Assembly: GCA_016800925.1 (NCBI GenBank)
Contig: JABCPU010000026.1
Span: 1-64,000, forward strand
DNA from: Suillus spraguei
Taxonomy: Eukaryota; Basidiomycota; Agaricomycetes; Boletales; Suillaceae
Length of the DNA stretch: 64,000 bases
Reading direction: 5' to 3'
Shown: positions 9,845 through 20,076 of the stretch, one piece after another
Layout of the letters: every line of letters begins with the position of its first letter
Numbering within the stretch: position 1 is the first letter of the stretch
Program-made: the position numbers and the translations under genes
Notes under the pieces: model-generated
The model's input: the letters and a program-made list of their open reading frames with translations, nothing else
Databases searched by the model: none
Told to the model about the DNA's origin: nothing

Positions 9845-11233
9845 CTAGCATGTAAGCCGTTTCTTCCTCTGCTACAGTTCTCGCCCGTGACCTTCCTTTT
9901 GTCGTCGACGGTTAATAAGATACTGTTCCCACCTACACAGTGCATCATAAAATCCATTGTCCTTCCAAGTAAGCGTAAACGGAGGTTCCCCACGACGCTG
10001 GGGGCAATAGATGGATAGATGAGTGGGAGCATGTCACAGACAGATTTGACACTGATAGTCGGGACAATTCTTTTGTCGATGTCCGGTAATACCACAGATT
10101 CGGCATTTCATGTTTTTGTCAGTGTTGGAAATGGACATGCGTAGCGGTGATGGTGAGATAATGGGTGTAGGGCTGGTGGATCTAGCACGCTTCTTCCCTT
10201 TCTTTCGTGTCATGCATTTTAAGGCAAAGGCGTTGTCACGTCGAAGCTGTGCCTGCTGCTTGGTGGTCAAGGTATACGCAGATGCGGGGAGGTCGGGAGT
10301 AGTTCCACGTTCAGCATCCGCAAGGAGTTCGTCAGAGGAAGAAGGGGAAGTGATGCCTAAGTCTTTTACTAAGACTGGTGAGACAGGGTCCATTGGACCA
10401 AGCGATGATGGGATAGACATAGGAGGATGAATGTGAAGGTCACGAAGATGAGGACCTAGTGCTATTAATTCGGCTACAGGAATTCCTAACCTTTTTGCAG
10501 CTTCACACTGTTCCTCTGTACAGGGCTCGTATAACCATGCGGGATGGTCATGAGAGACTACGATGCAAGACGATGAAGTCTGTTGTTCGATTGGGGATGG
10601 GGTTGGGGAGAAGAGAGGTCGACTTGTGTTTGTTGCAAATCAGTGATGGCTTCTTCGACTAAGTTTCTGGCTGCTCTGGTCTCAGCGACTGATTGCTGGA
10701 TGGTTTTGACGACTGCATTGGTGAGCTGCCCGATCTCTGGACAGCAGTGCATAAGCCAGCAAGGGCGTCAACACAAGAATACACGCGCGAAGCAGGGGGT
10801 GCTGGAATAGGAAGTGGCGCATCTTCCTGCAGAGAGGGAGGTCGAGCAACGCCTGCTCGGCGTTCGGCCACGATGTGAATAGCTTCTTCAACATCGCTTT
10901 TAAAAGAACTGGGAAGAAGCAACATAGCATAAGAACGAATGTTTTTGAAGATGTAGGAAGCGTTGACGATATGTAGTATCTGTAGCTTCGTTGGCTGTAG
11001 CTTCGATGAGGGCGGCAGTACGGATAATGTTGATGAGGAGGAGGGCCGGAAAGGCACCTCTTTCTGTGAGGATTCTTTCAATTTCAAAGGGCGTGTCCTT
11101 CGCATAGAAGGGCGGCTTCAATGTAGGAAGTGTTGTCAATTTCGGTGGTAAGGGATCCATAGTGTTCAGCATCAGAGTTGGAGTCATTGTTGGCAATAGT
11201 GACGGGGGTGATGTAGGCAGTGGGGAAAGACAT
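9845..11233 (-). pseudogene. Extra chromovirus ORF after pol, double zinc knuckle
   Basis: Starts with ATG at 11233 (MSFPTAYITPVTIANN...), 55 bases past the pol stop, and runs to a TAG at 9845-9847. It falls into several frames: an N-terminal part with DTPFEIERILTERGAF, a middle part with a helical stretch (LTNAVVKTIQQSVAETRAA), and a C-terminal part with CRICGITGHRQKNCP directly followed by a second knuckle-like C..C...HAPTH....C. In-frame stops are TGA at 10034-10036 and TAG at 9872-9874; frame changes occur near 11100, 10660 and 10430. The knuckles point to nucleic-acid binding. The real gag with its own knuckle lies at the other end of the element, so this is an additional protein. It may be gag-derived, but that is inference. 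Confidence 0.6.
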
Positions 11234-11287
11234 TTCGATGATGGTAGTTGATCAAGTGCTAGTGCGAGTTGATTGACTGAAGGATAA

Positions 11288-14200
11288 TCAGAGGGCGTGT
11301 TGCTTCTTATAAGTATTCAAAATTCGAGCGGAGTTTTCAAGTTCTTTTCTGGGAGCCATTCATTATCTCCCGATGAATATCCTTTCCAGGAAACAAGATA
11401 ATGTCGGCGAGTGCCAGTTCCTTTGTGAGAAAGGATTGCTTCTACTTCATATTCTTCTTCTTCTTCGATGATGTCAGGTGGTGGTTCGGGGAAGTTCGGG
11501 CCATGTATGTCTGTTTCGCTATAGGACGATAAGACAGAAGCGTGGAACGTGGGATGAATTTTCCACTGCGGAGGGAGTTTGAGTGTGAATGTGATGGGAG
11601 ATAAGACATCGATGATCGGGAAAGGTCCATATCATTTGGGGCGAGTTTCCTTGATGGGAGTTTGAGTCTAAGATTAGCGGCAGATAGCCAAACCTTATCT
11701 CTGATCTTCCATGGGGTGTACTTATCTCCTCGGGATCGTTCGGCCATTGTCTGCATTGCAATGTTATGACAGGCGATCGCTTCTTCTCTTATCTTCTGCA
11801 GAGATCGTACTCGATCTTCTGCTGCGGGGACGGATGAGTCAGGGATAAGGTGAGGGATAGCGCGTGGTTCGTATCCCATCATTAAATAGAAAGGTGATGC
11901 ATTCCTTGCATCATGTTTTCGGTGGTTGTGGACGAATTCAGCGATTGGTAGGTGTTCTACCCAATCTTCAGGGTTGTTGCGGCAATAGATGCATAGATAT
12001 GTTTCGAGTTCTTGATTTAGCCTTTCAGTTTGACCATCAGTCTGCGGGTGATAAGCCATGGATGGAGCGATGACGTAGTCGAGAAGTCGGGCAAGTTCCT
12101 TAGAGAAACGAGATAGGAACTGCGGGCCTCGATCCGATATACTTTGTCGTGGAGTCCAAATCGACGATAGACGTGTTTCAAAAATAGTTTAGCAATGCCT
12201 TCAGAAGTGATGGTTTTCAAACAGGGATAATAATTACCCCCTTCGTAAGGCCATGGTCTACCACGACCATGATACTGTCAAAGCCACCAGAGACAGGGAG
12301 GTCAGTGATAAGGTCGACAGAGACCTGGGAAAAAGGTTGAGTCGCAGATGAGGGGATTGGAGTGAGCGGTGGGCGAATAGGATGTGTATCCGCTTTCATC
12401 TGCTGGCAAAGGGCGCACCCTTCCACATATTTCCGAATGTAGGAGCCCATAGCGGGCCACCAAGCCTCACGTTTAACAAGTTCTTCTGTTTTGAATCTAC
12501 CGGGATGACCCGCGGTAGGATGATCATGATACCTTTTCAGGATATCGGAGCGGTGCGCTGGTGGAATATAGGCACGATTCTTAAAATAGAGGACGTTCTC
12601 CTCAATCTTCCAGTCAGAGAGTGCCGACTTCATAGGGGGAAGGCACACGCCATCAAGGGCATCGACGCCGTCTTGAAGACAGGGTCGTCGAGGGGGTCAG
12701 AGGATGACAGCACATCCTTCAAGTCAGTGTCAATAAGACGAACGAATAGAGGTCAGGGAGGAGAGTCTGGTCTTCGTTATCGTCTTTACCAGAATCGTAG
12801 TCGGGCCGGCGAGATAGTGCATCAGGTACTGCTAATTTAGTACCTGCAACATGATGCAGTTCAATGTCATAAATAGACAAAATCAGTTGCCAACGTGCTT
12901 GGCGGCGGGTAAGCTTCTGTGCACTTCTAAAGTACAGAGGTTCTTGTGGTCGGTGAATACCAAGACAGGGTGTGAGTTTCCTTCGAGATAATGACGCCAT
13001 TCGTTCAATGCTCAGATTACGGCAAGGAGTTCTCCGGTCAAAGATCTGGTAATTGCGCTCCGCAGGGTTCAAAGACTGTGAGAGGTATGCACATGGGTGA
13101 TAAACACCATTCTCATCAGTCTGCAGGAGAACTCCGCCAGTTGCTACGAGCGAAGCGTCGGTAGCAATAGCAAATTGTCGGGAGGATCGGGTTATGGAGT
13201 ACCGGTTGTGATGTAAAGCGTCATTTCAGTTCTTCGAAGGTATCCATGCATTCGGTTGACCAATCAAAGGCCTTATCTTTCTTTGTTAAATCGATAAGGG
13301 TCGGCATGTCAGAATAGTGGGAAATGAAGTGCGGTAGAAGTTGCAAAACCGAGGAACGACCGAACATCTTTTACAGATTTCGGAACTGGCCATTCAGAGA
13401 TTCCCTTGGTCTTGGCGGTGTCCATTGCAATTGTCCGGGGCGAATTATCATTCCGAGGTATTCCACTTCTTCTGCATCAAACGTGCATTTCTCCGGTTTC
13501 AGGAACAGATGTTCTTTTCCGTATCTTCATCAAAACTGTTGTTCTTTCACGATGTTCTGCCATTGTTGTAGAGAAAATGAGGATATCGTCCATGTAATGA
13601 CCATCCATCCTTCATTGATTTCCTGTGGAAGGTGCGTTCATATATGCTTGGAAAGTTGCCAGGGAATTCAGAGGCCAAAGAACATGACGTTTGGTTCGAA
13701 AAGACCAATTCCGTGTAAAAGCAGCTTTCCAGCGATCATCGGGATGGATGCGAATATTGTTATAACCGGACCGAATATCCATTTTCGTAAAGAATTGCGC
13801 ATTATGAAGGCGTGCGACAAGGGAGATGGGAGGGAAGCGGATAGCGTTCTTGACTGTCCAATCATTGATGTAGCGATAATCTTGACAGGGACGCAATTCT
13901 CCACTCTTCTTTCCCACGAAGAAGAAGCCACTAGCTTGGGGTGACTTCGATTCTGAGATAAAACCTTTGCAATGTTTTCGTCAATAAACATTTTGACAGC
14001 AGCGCGTTCTTTTTCCGATAACGGGTAAACCTTAGATGTGTGAGGGATAAAACCGGGTTTAGTGTCAATCCGATGATCTATACCAGGGCGTTCGGGAGGT
14101 AGTTTGTTCAACCCATCTTTAGCAAAGACATCTGCAAAGTCGTGCAAATAGTCCGGGACCAATTCTTCGAAGGATTTCTTCTTCTTTTCCTTCTCATCCG

Positions 14201-15300
14201 TGGCGAATTCCTGGCTTTGTTACTGTATTTCGGAGGGGAAAGAGGAGTTGTGGAGTAATTGGGGAGTTGTTCGAGTCGAGAAGTTCCATCACGTGTTAGG
14301 GGCGTGTCCATGGAGACTTCTTCTATGATTCTCATGCTAACTCCATCAGTATCGTATTCCACAAGAAATTCTCCATCTCCTAGTTCATAAGAGGAAATTT
14401 CACGGACTTCTGGTGCATGCCAAACGTCTTGCATGGTATTGAATTGATCATCATCCTCTGTTGGGATCAACGAGGGCACGGTTCTTCTTCATCAGAGGTT
14501 TCTTCAACTGAAACTGAAAGAGTTTTCGGGGGAACGTAGAATTTGGACAGTTTTGGTACGTTGGTATCTCGTCCGGGGATCTCCTCTTCTGCTTTTCTTT
14601 TCCCATGCTTTTGTTCATCTATTGGTCGTTGCTCGATAGGTTCTTGTCCAACCCGATGTTCGGGTTCAGATTCGTTCTTGCGTTTTTCTGCTCGGGGAAT
14701 CGGTGATACTGCTCGTGGCAATTGTACACGAGGAGTGGGGTTTGCAGTACTTGGCATTTGTACTTCAAGTTTCGGATCTTCGGGAACGAAAGGGGTTACG
14801 AGGGATTTCGGAAGTCTGGAATGTTGCCATTTGGAATGATGATTGAAGAGTTGAGGCAACCCGTTCTTTTTCCGATCCGTATCCAAGTCAATTTCAATTT
14901 CATCCGATTTTGCCGTTCGAGGAAGGACAAGTGTTTCAGCAGCCCAATCGATGCTTGGGTTCATTGCTCGTAACCATGGGATTCCCAAAGGATTTGATCT
15001 CTTCTTCCTAGTTTGGTAATGTTGAATTTTCCATACATGGTTCATTCATCAATTTTGACCACCAAGAGACAGTATGTGTGATCGGTCCTCCTTTGATAAG
15101 AGTTCCATCGCCGTAGTAACTCGAAATGGTGTTTTGAGTTTTCGTCGTGTGATTTGATGGAGTTTCACAAACTCTTCGGAAATGAATGTTCCCGCCGCTC
15201 CTGAATCAATGACGGCGGTGGTGTCGACGGATTTCAAGCGAGTACGTGAGTGAAGGGTGATAGGGAACGCGAAGTTCTTTTCTTTCACCTACAGCACGTA
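11288..15300 (-). pseudogene. pol: Chromovirus pol: protease, RT, RNase H, integrase, chromodomain
   Basis: Domains in order on the minus strand. Protease at 15288-15049 has the active-site motif IDSGAAGTF. RT spans about 14160-13560: FADVFAKDGLNKLPPERPGID, then [18 protein letters not shown] and the catalytic YMDD at 13585-13596. RNase H/connection lies at 13072-12760 with [20 protein letters not shown] and DALSRRPD. The integrase HHCC region is at 12648-12400 (H...H...C..C with AGHPGRFKTEELVKREAWW), followed by the core (VDLITDLPVSGGFDS) and YHPQTDGQTERLNQELE. The last 180 bases encode a chromodomain (EYEVEAILSHKGTG..., YLVSWKGYSSGDNEWLPE), ending at TGA 11288-11290. Pieces fall in different frames at many points. 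The chromodomain places the element in the chromovirus branch, where it is thought to guide integration to modified chromatin. Confidence 0.9.
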
Positions 15301-15377
15301 CAAGTCTTAGTAATACATTAGGAGAAACATACGTCGAATCTTTGTTTCTCCAAGTTAAAAATCCTCGACAATCCGCC

Positions 15378-16186
15378 TCACAGTTTCTTCGTCTTCATTT
15401 TCTTCTTTGACTTCGGTTTGTCGGAGGGGGTCTTCTTCTTTCTATCAGGACAGTTATGAATACGATGTCCTGTCTTCTTGCATCCGAAGCATTGTCCCTT
15501 CTTCATGCATTCGGATCTCTCCGTATCGGAGATTCGATCTACGACCATTGCGTTGGAATCACGGTTCGGAATGTACCGTGCATTTCCATAGTTCTTCTTC
15601 TTCTGTTGTGGAGCATGACGCGTCCTCATGGCTTGAAGGCGATGATAAGATTGTCAATGGAAACGCATTGCAGCACAACGTCTCGAAATACTTCGGAGAC
15701 ATCTCCTAGTGCGAAAAGCTTTGTAAGGATACCCCAACTCAGGCCATCTTGGAAGAATTGGATCTTTGTTGCATTATCGTGATATGAGCCTTGGCTGCAA
15801 GTGCCTCGAAATCAGCGATGTAAGTGTGAAGATCTCCAGTTCCTTGTTTGAGGTCTCTGAGTTTTGTGAGTGCGGTTCCTTTGGTATCCACTGGTTCGAA
15901 GGCTTCTTTGAAACTTTTCATAAAATCCACCATGGTCCCATAACCAACTTTTTGTCCAGAGGTGTCGGTTGATTGAGCATGGTCAAGGAATTGTTCTTTC
16001 CAGATTTGGCATTCCTTTCGGTCATGAAGGATGTTATGAAAATGATCTTCTGCTTGTCGGTAGTGTAAAGCTTTTCGTTGATATCGAAGTGAAGTTGCAT
16101 GACTGGATAAATTCGCGAGAATTGTCGCGATCTCCATCAAAGGCTTTTGGCTGGCCGATCTTGTATTCAAATTCTTTGGCTGCCAT
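15378..16186 (-). pseudogene. gag: Chromovirus gag with CCHC zinc knuckle
   Basis: ATG at 16186 opens MAAKEFEYKIGQPKAFDGD, a typical retrotransposon gag start. The protein continues in two other frames (VMQLHFDINEKLYTTDKQK, then DFMKSFKEAFEPVDTKGTA and TYIADFEALAAKAHIT) and ends with a basic segment bearing CFGCKKTGHRIHNC, a CX2CX4HX4C knuckle, and a Lys-rich tail to 15378. At least three frame changes are needed. Gag forms the particle and the knuckle binds RNA. Confidence 0.85.
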
Positions 16187-16379
16187 GTCTGGTGATTCTT
16201 CTGGTGAGTTATACTTTCTCGGTGCCTACACGCGCTGTCTTGCTGTCCGTCAGGGCTTGTCTTCTGTCAGAGGCTTCTCTTGACAATCTGCTCAGGTACG
16301 CGTACGCTAGTCTGCTGATCTGGTGATCAGGGTTCAGGGTCGAAGACTGGATAGTCGACGATCAAAGACTTTAATCTTT

Positions 16380-16851
16380 TGTTACGAACTGGGGTGGCGT
16401 CACCAGCGACAGTGAAAAGACACAGACGGTCTGCTGGGAAGTTCTACAATGTCCAGAAGAGGACAAGGTGAAAGTACAAGGAACGTGTTCCGAGTACGAT
16501 CAAGGGTCTGCCTCAAGGATAAGTCCGAGAGGTTCTTACAGAATAGAGACTAAGGCTAAGGAGTGCTTAGACTTAGAAACATTCAAGACGACTTAGGTTG
16601 GAGGCCTAAGCGAAGGAAGTTCCAGGTAAAACCCAGTAAGATTAAAGTAAGGAATCTACTACAAGTACACTGTGCTTAAATAGGCCAATATGTGCGCACA
16701 GACCAAGTAACCGTGAGATCGTAACTGCGTATCCTAATGAGGAAGGCATGTGTTGTACAGATGCGTTGAGCATATGAGTCAAAGTCATGTGACATGATAT
16801 ACAAGTAAGGAAACAGAGGGAAAATGAATAGGGGCACGTACAACTGTAACA
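16380..16851 (-). repeat. Chromovirus 5' LTR
   Basis: The upstream LTR in element orientation, 472 bp, followed by the target duplication GGTAG at 16852-16856. It has four single-base deletions relative to 9261-9736, all in two-base runs. Confidence 0.95.
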
Positions 16852-16856
16852 GGTAG

Positions 16857-17170
16857 TCCACTATTTTGGGGTTCAGGGTTTGGTACTCAGGATTCTGCAC
16901 TTGGGACTCAAAAAACAAAGACTTTGATCCACACATTTTTGGTAGATATCTTTTTTGTCTTGAATCTCGAGTTTCTAGTTTCGGGACTCTGCACCCAGCA
17001 CCTGGCACTCGGCACTTGGCACTAGATGACTCAACACATGGACTTCAAATCTTTCACCTTGTGTGTTGTGTTTCGGGTGTCTGGATATCCAGAATTCAGG
17101 AAATATCTAGTTTGAATCTCCAGTTTTGAGTTCCAGATTTCGGGACTTGGCATCCAGCACCCGGCACCCG
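16857..17170 (-). repeat. Right arm of the degenerate inverted repeat
   Basis: Reverse complement of the blocks at 6990-7168 and 8115-8290. It continues to about 17460 as degenerate CTTCGGGACT/GGTTTCGG-type repeats without a partner on the left. Confidence 0.7.
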
Positions 17171-17509
17171 GCACTTAGTACTTGGGGTTCAGCACTCAGT
17201 GAAATTTGACATTTATATTTTTGTGAGTTTCGACTTCTGAGTCTCTTGTTTCAGGCTTCAGGTGCTCAGGTGGTCGGGTTTCGAGACTCGGTGATTTGTT
17301 GTGTTAGACAATAGGATATGGTGCACACCAAGGCTCAGGTTTTGGGTTTTCAGGCTTCGGGACTCAATTATCAGTGAATGTCAGACATGGTGCATTCAGG
17401 TTTTCGTGCTTCAGGGTTTAGATTTTGGTGGTCGATGGTAGGTTTATGTGTTGAATAGTCAAATGTTACATGGACCTCGGACATTACCGGTAGTATTAGA
17501 TAAGCATGA

Positions 17510-17705
17510 ACATACTTACAGCCGCTCTTTACTCTACCTACCTCAGTGACTTGCTAGTCTACTGAGGTGAGCATACACTACTTACACATTCATTACTTAG
17601 TACTGACTACTACTGCAGCTTACCTATTGCTGCAGGTATATAATACAGTGACTTGCTAGTCTACTGAGCTTACCTATTGCTGCAATATGCACTCATAGGG
17701 TGCAT
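17510..17705. repeat. Short duplicated block
   Basis: The words CAGTGACTTGCTAGTCTACTGAG and AGCTTACCTATTGCTGCA each occur twice (about 17542-17565 with 17648-17668, and 17619-17636 with 17667-17685), giving a partial tandem duplication of about 105 bp. Confidence 0.6.
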
Positions 17706-17759
17706 GTATCCTATGTGTTTGATTCTCTGGTGGCTACATCAGCTGTACATCTTTATGAT

Positions 17760-18280
17760 ACATATCTAGGCCCACCCGTATATGTAATATATTTTACCTC
17801 GGCCCACCCATCTATGTAAAATTCCCCCACGTTGGCCCACCCATCTATGCAATAAATATTTTACTGCACCCTTGGCCCACCCATCCATGTAATACACCCC
17901 ACATCGGCCCACCCATATATGTAATATTCTCTTACCTCAGCCCTCCCATCTATGCAATAAATATTTTACTGCACCCTCGGCCCACCCATATATGTAATAT
18001 TCTCTTACCTCAGCCCACCTGTCTATGCAATAATATTTGCCTTGCATCTCTCTTCAGCCCAGCTGTCTATAATATCCTACTCTACATATTACCAAGATGG
18101 GCCCACCCATCTCCATCAGTGACGATATCCCCCTGGCCCATCCATCAACATCAGAAATCATATTTCCCTCGGCCCACCTGTCTCTCCCAAAAATAAAATT
18201 ATCCTGGCTCACCCATCTCCATCGGAAATAATATTCTCCCCAGCCCATCTGTCAACATTGAGGATATACATAACCTTGGC
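17760..18280. repeat. GGCCCACCCATC minisatellite
   Basis: About twelve copies of a GGCCCACC[CT][AG]TC core every 30-46 bp, separated by AT-rich spacers such as TATGTAATATTCTCTTACCTC. Degenerate toward the right end. No coding role is visible. Confidence 0.85.
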
Positions 18281-18677
18281 CTGTCTTTGACGGGATATTA
18301 TGTGGGTCGGGTGACCTGTATAGTACAGAGTTTGTCACTGAAGGGGCTCGTCATAACACAATCTGTGGAAGTATCTTGGTAATTAAACAAGACAAGACAG
18401 AAGCTATTGTCGATTGCACAAAAGATGATCAACTGATAGTGAATTTCCTCATTGCTATGTGAGTCGTATCACGCTAGCAATATTGTGAATACTTACTGTT
18501 AATGCAGTGCTCTGCATTACAACACATTACAACAATAAAACACCTTGTTCTACAACAGTCTTTTATCACTTTAGCAGTATAACGTCAATCATGGTCTGTG
18601 CATTGTCAGGTAATGAAAAGCTAAAACTCAGATTGTAATCCCCAAACTCTGGACTTCTTGTGTTTTCGATTTCCACC

Positions 18678-19532
18678 ATGGTCTTTGATGCACAATTTTA
18701 TCATGAGAACATTGCTTCACAAGCTGACTCCTTTTTGTCTGCAAATTTGTGTAAATGTACATATCTCTTGGCAACATTCTACTAGCGGTTTAGTCATCGT
18801 TGATAGGGAGAAACAGACTCCTTTCCATGGCTTTATGACTGGAAGGGTCTCACCATTCAATCTCAAATGCAGAACAAGTGACTATCTCAAGAAAGGCGGG
18901 CTTGAAAAAGCCAAGTATCAGCTGCATCTAATTCATCCCACTGATAAAGTGTTGGGACACGATTTCGATGCCGTGTTCTGTAATTTGGAGAACACGCAGA
19001 AAGTAGCAGGTACTACCGGAGACCATAGAAATATGCTCATTCGAGATATCACCGGTGAAATGATATGTGTCGTCTCTAATGTATTTGAACCAAGGGTAAG
19101 TGTCTAAATTTTAATTATGCCATAGACTGAAACGCATTATAGACAACTCCAATTCCTGATTCGCCTCATGGTCAGTGAACAGGAAATGTGCCCTTGATTG
19201 ACAACATGACAGACAATTGGGCCATTCCTACTGAGCATGAGGACAAGTTTGACACCGTCAAATACACTCATCACGCATTAATTTTACCTGTGTTCGATGA
19301 CAGCAAATCTGTTGCACCTTTGGATATCAACAGGGCACTCAATGGCGCTTTAGTAAAAGTTTATTTTACCGTTTGACACTGGCAGGTTCAAGGCTATGAC
19401 ACCTTTCAGGCAAAGGCTGAGAGGATCAAAATCCTTAAACATAGCGCCACAATGCTCAAACATCACCTTAGCGATGTCGATGAAGGACAACCTGCTCATA
19501 AGAAACAGGAGGTTGGTAGCTCACAGGGTTAA
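18678..19532 (+). pseudogene. Uncharacterised multi-copy-type gene with an in-frame stop
   Basis: Exons 18678-18750, 18794-19095, 19143-19352 and 19386-19532 splice in phase. The start MVFDAQFYHENIAS has a good context (CCACCATGG). The protein contains FHGFMTGRVSPFNL, HPTDKVLGHDFDAVFCNLEN, LIRDITGEMICVVSNVFEPR and GYDTFQAKAERIKIL, with a basic C-terminus. The single defect is a TGA at 19176-19178, after which the reading continues in the same frame (TGNVPLIDNMTDNW). I do not recognise a function. It looks like one of the repetitive hypothetical genes that sit near transposons in mushroom genomes. It could still be read in part if the stop is an assembly error. Confidence 0.5.
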
Positions 19533-20076
19533 TGGTTTGTTTTTCGTTTGCAGTCAGTTGTATTTGTATCATTGTTATGACTGAGCTCGTCGTTCTAGTA
19601 TTGTTTGATTGTACATGTATTTTTTTTGGGCACTGGTAACGCATGTATTCTTACATAATCCAATTTTTTTCCCATGCACAGCACGATGTTCATGTCAGGT
19701 GACTGACAGATTACCTGCAAAATGACCTTGCTCCGCAAGGTAATTCAAACCTTATCTCAATCATTAGTCATTGTAATGCAGGTGGGAAATTTCCGACATA
19801 GCATTGACCCTATATGTTGCTGAGGCGAACTAGTAAGCACCTGTTGGCGAAATTAAGCGGTGATTCGCATCAGGACTTCTTGAATCTCTGTACTTGTATC
19901 AAATCAGCACGCCATCTGGATACAACCACAAGTTATAAACACCGACATAGAAAACAGGCGGCTATTATGCTATACTGATCTCCCTTATCTCTTGCGCTTT
20001 TCCCCAGGACAGCTCGCAGAGCATCGCGTCTGAAATACATAAATTCCTTGTCTGTGTACTCCTACTTTACCTCATC
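19533..20076. other. Intergenic, no feature seen
   Basis: Contains T-rich runs (about 19620 and 19666) and a TATACTGATC at about 19970. This is the upstream region of the transporter at 20077. No RNA gene recognised. Confidence 0.4.

Larger units (their letters stand above)
9256..16856 (-). mobile_element. Ty3/gypsy chromovirus, structurally complete but frame-broken
   Basis: A full-length insertion: LTRs at 9261-9736 (476 bp) and 16380-16851 (472 bp), both TGTTACGAAC...CTGTAACA, flanked by the 5-bp duplication GGTAG (9256-9260 and 16852-16856). Genes run on the minus strand in the order gag, protease, RT, RNase H, integrase, chromodomain, then an extra ORF. The LTRs differ by two substitutions and four single-base length differences. 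Next to the downstream LTR the minus strand reads a purine-rich ATGGGGGTAA, a likely polypurine tract. Next to the upstream LTR the first minus-strand bases are AAAGATTAAAG, not the usual TGG start of a tRNA primer site. Coding frames shift many times, so the copy looks defective as assembled. Confidence 0.93.
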
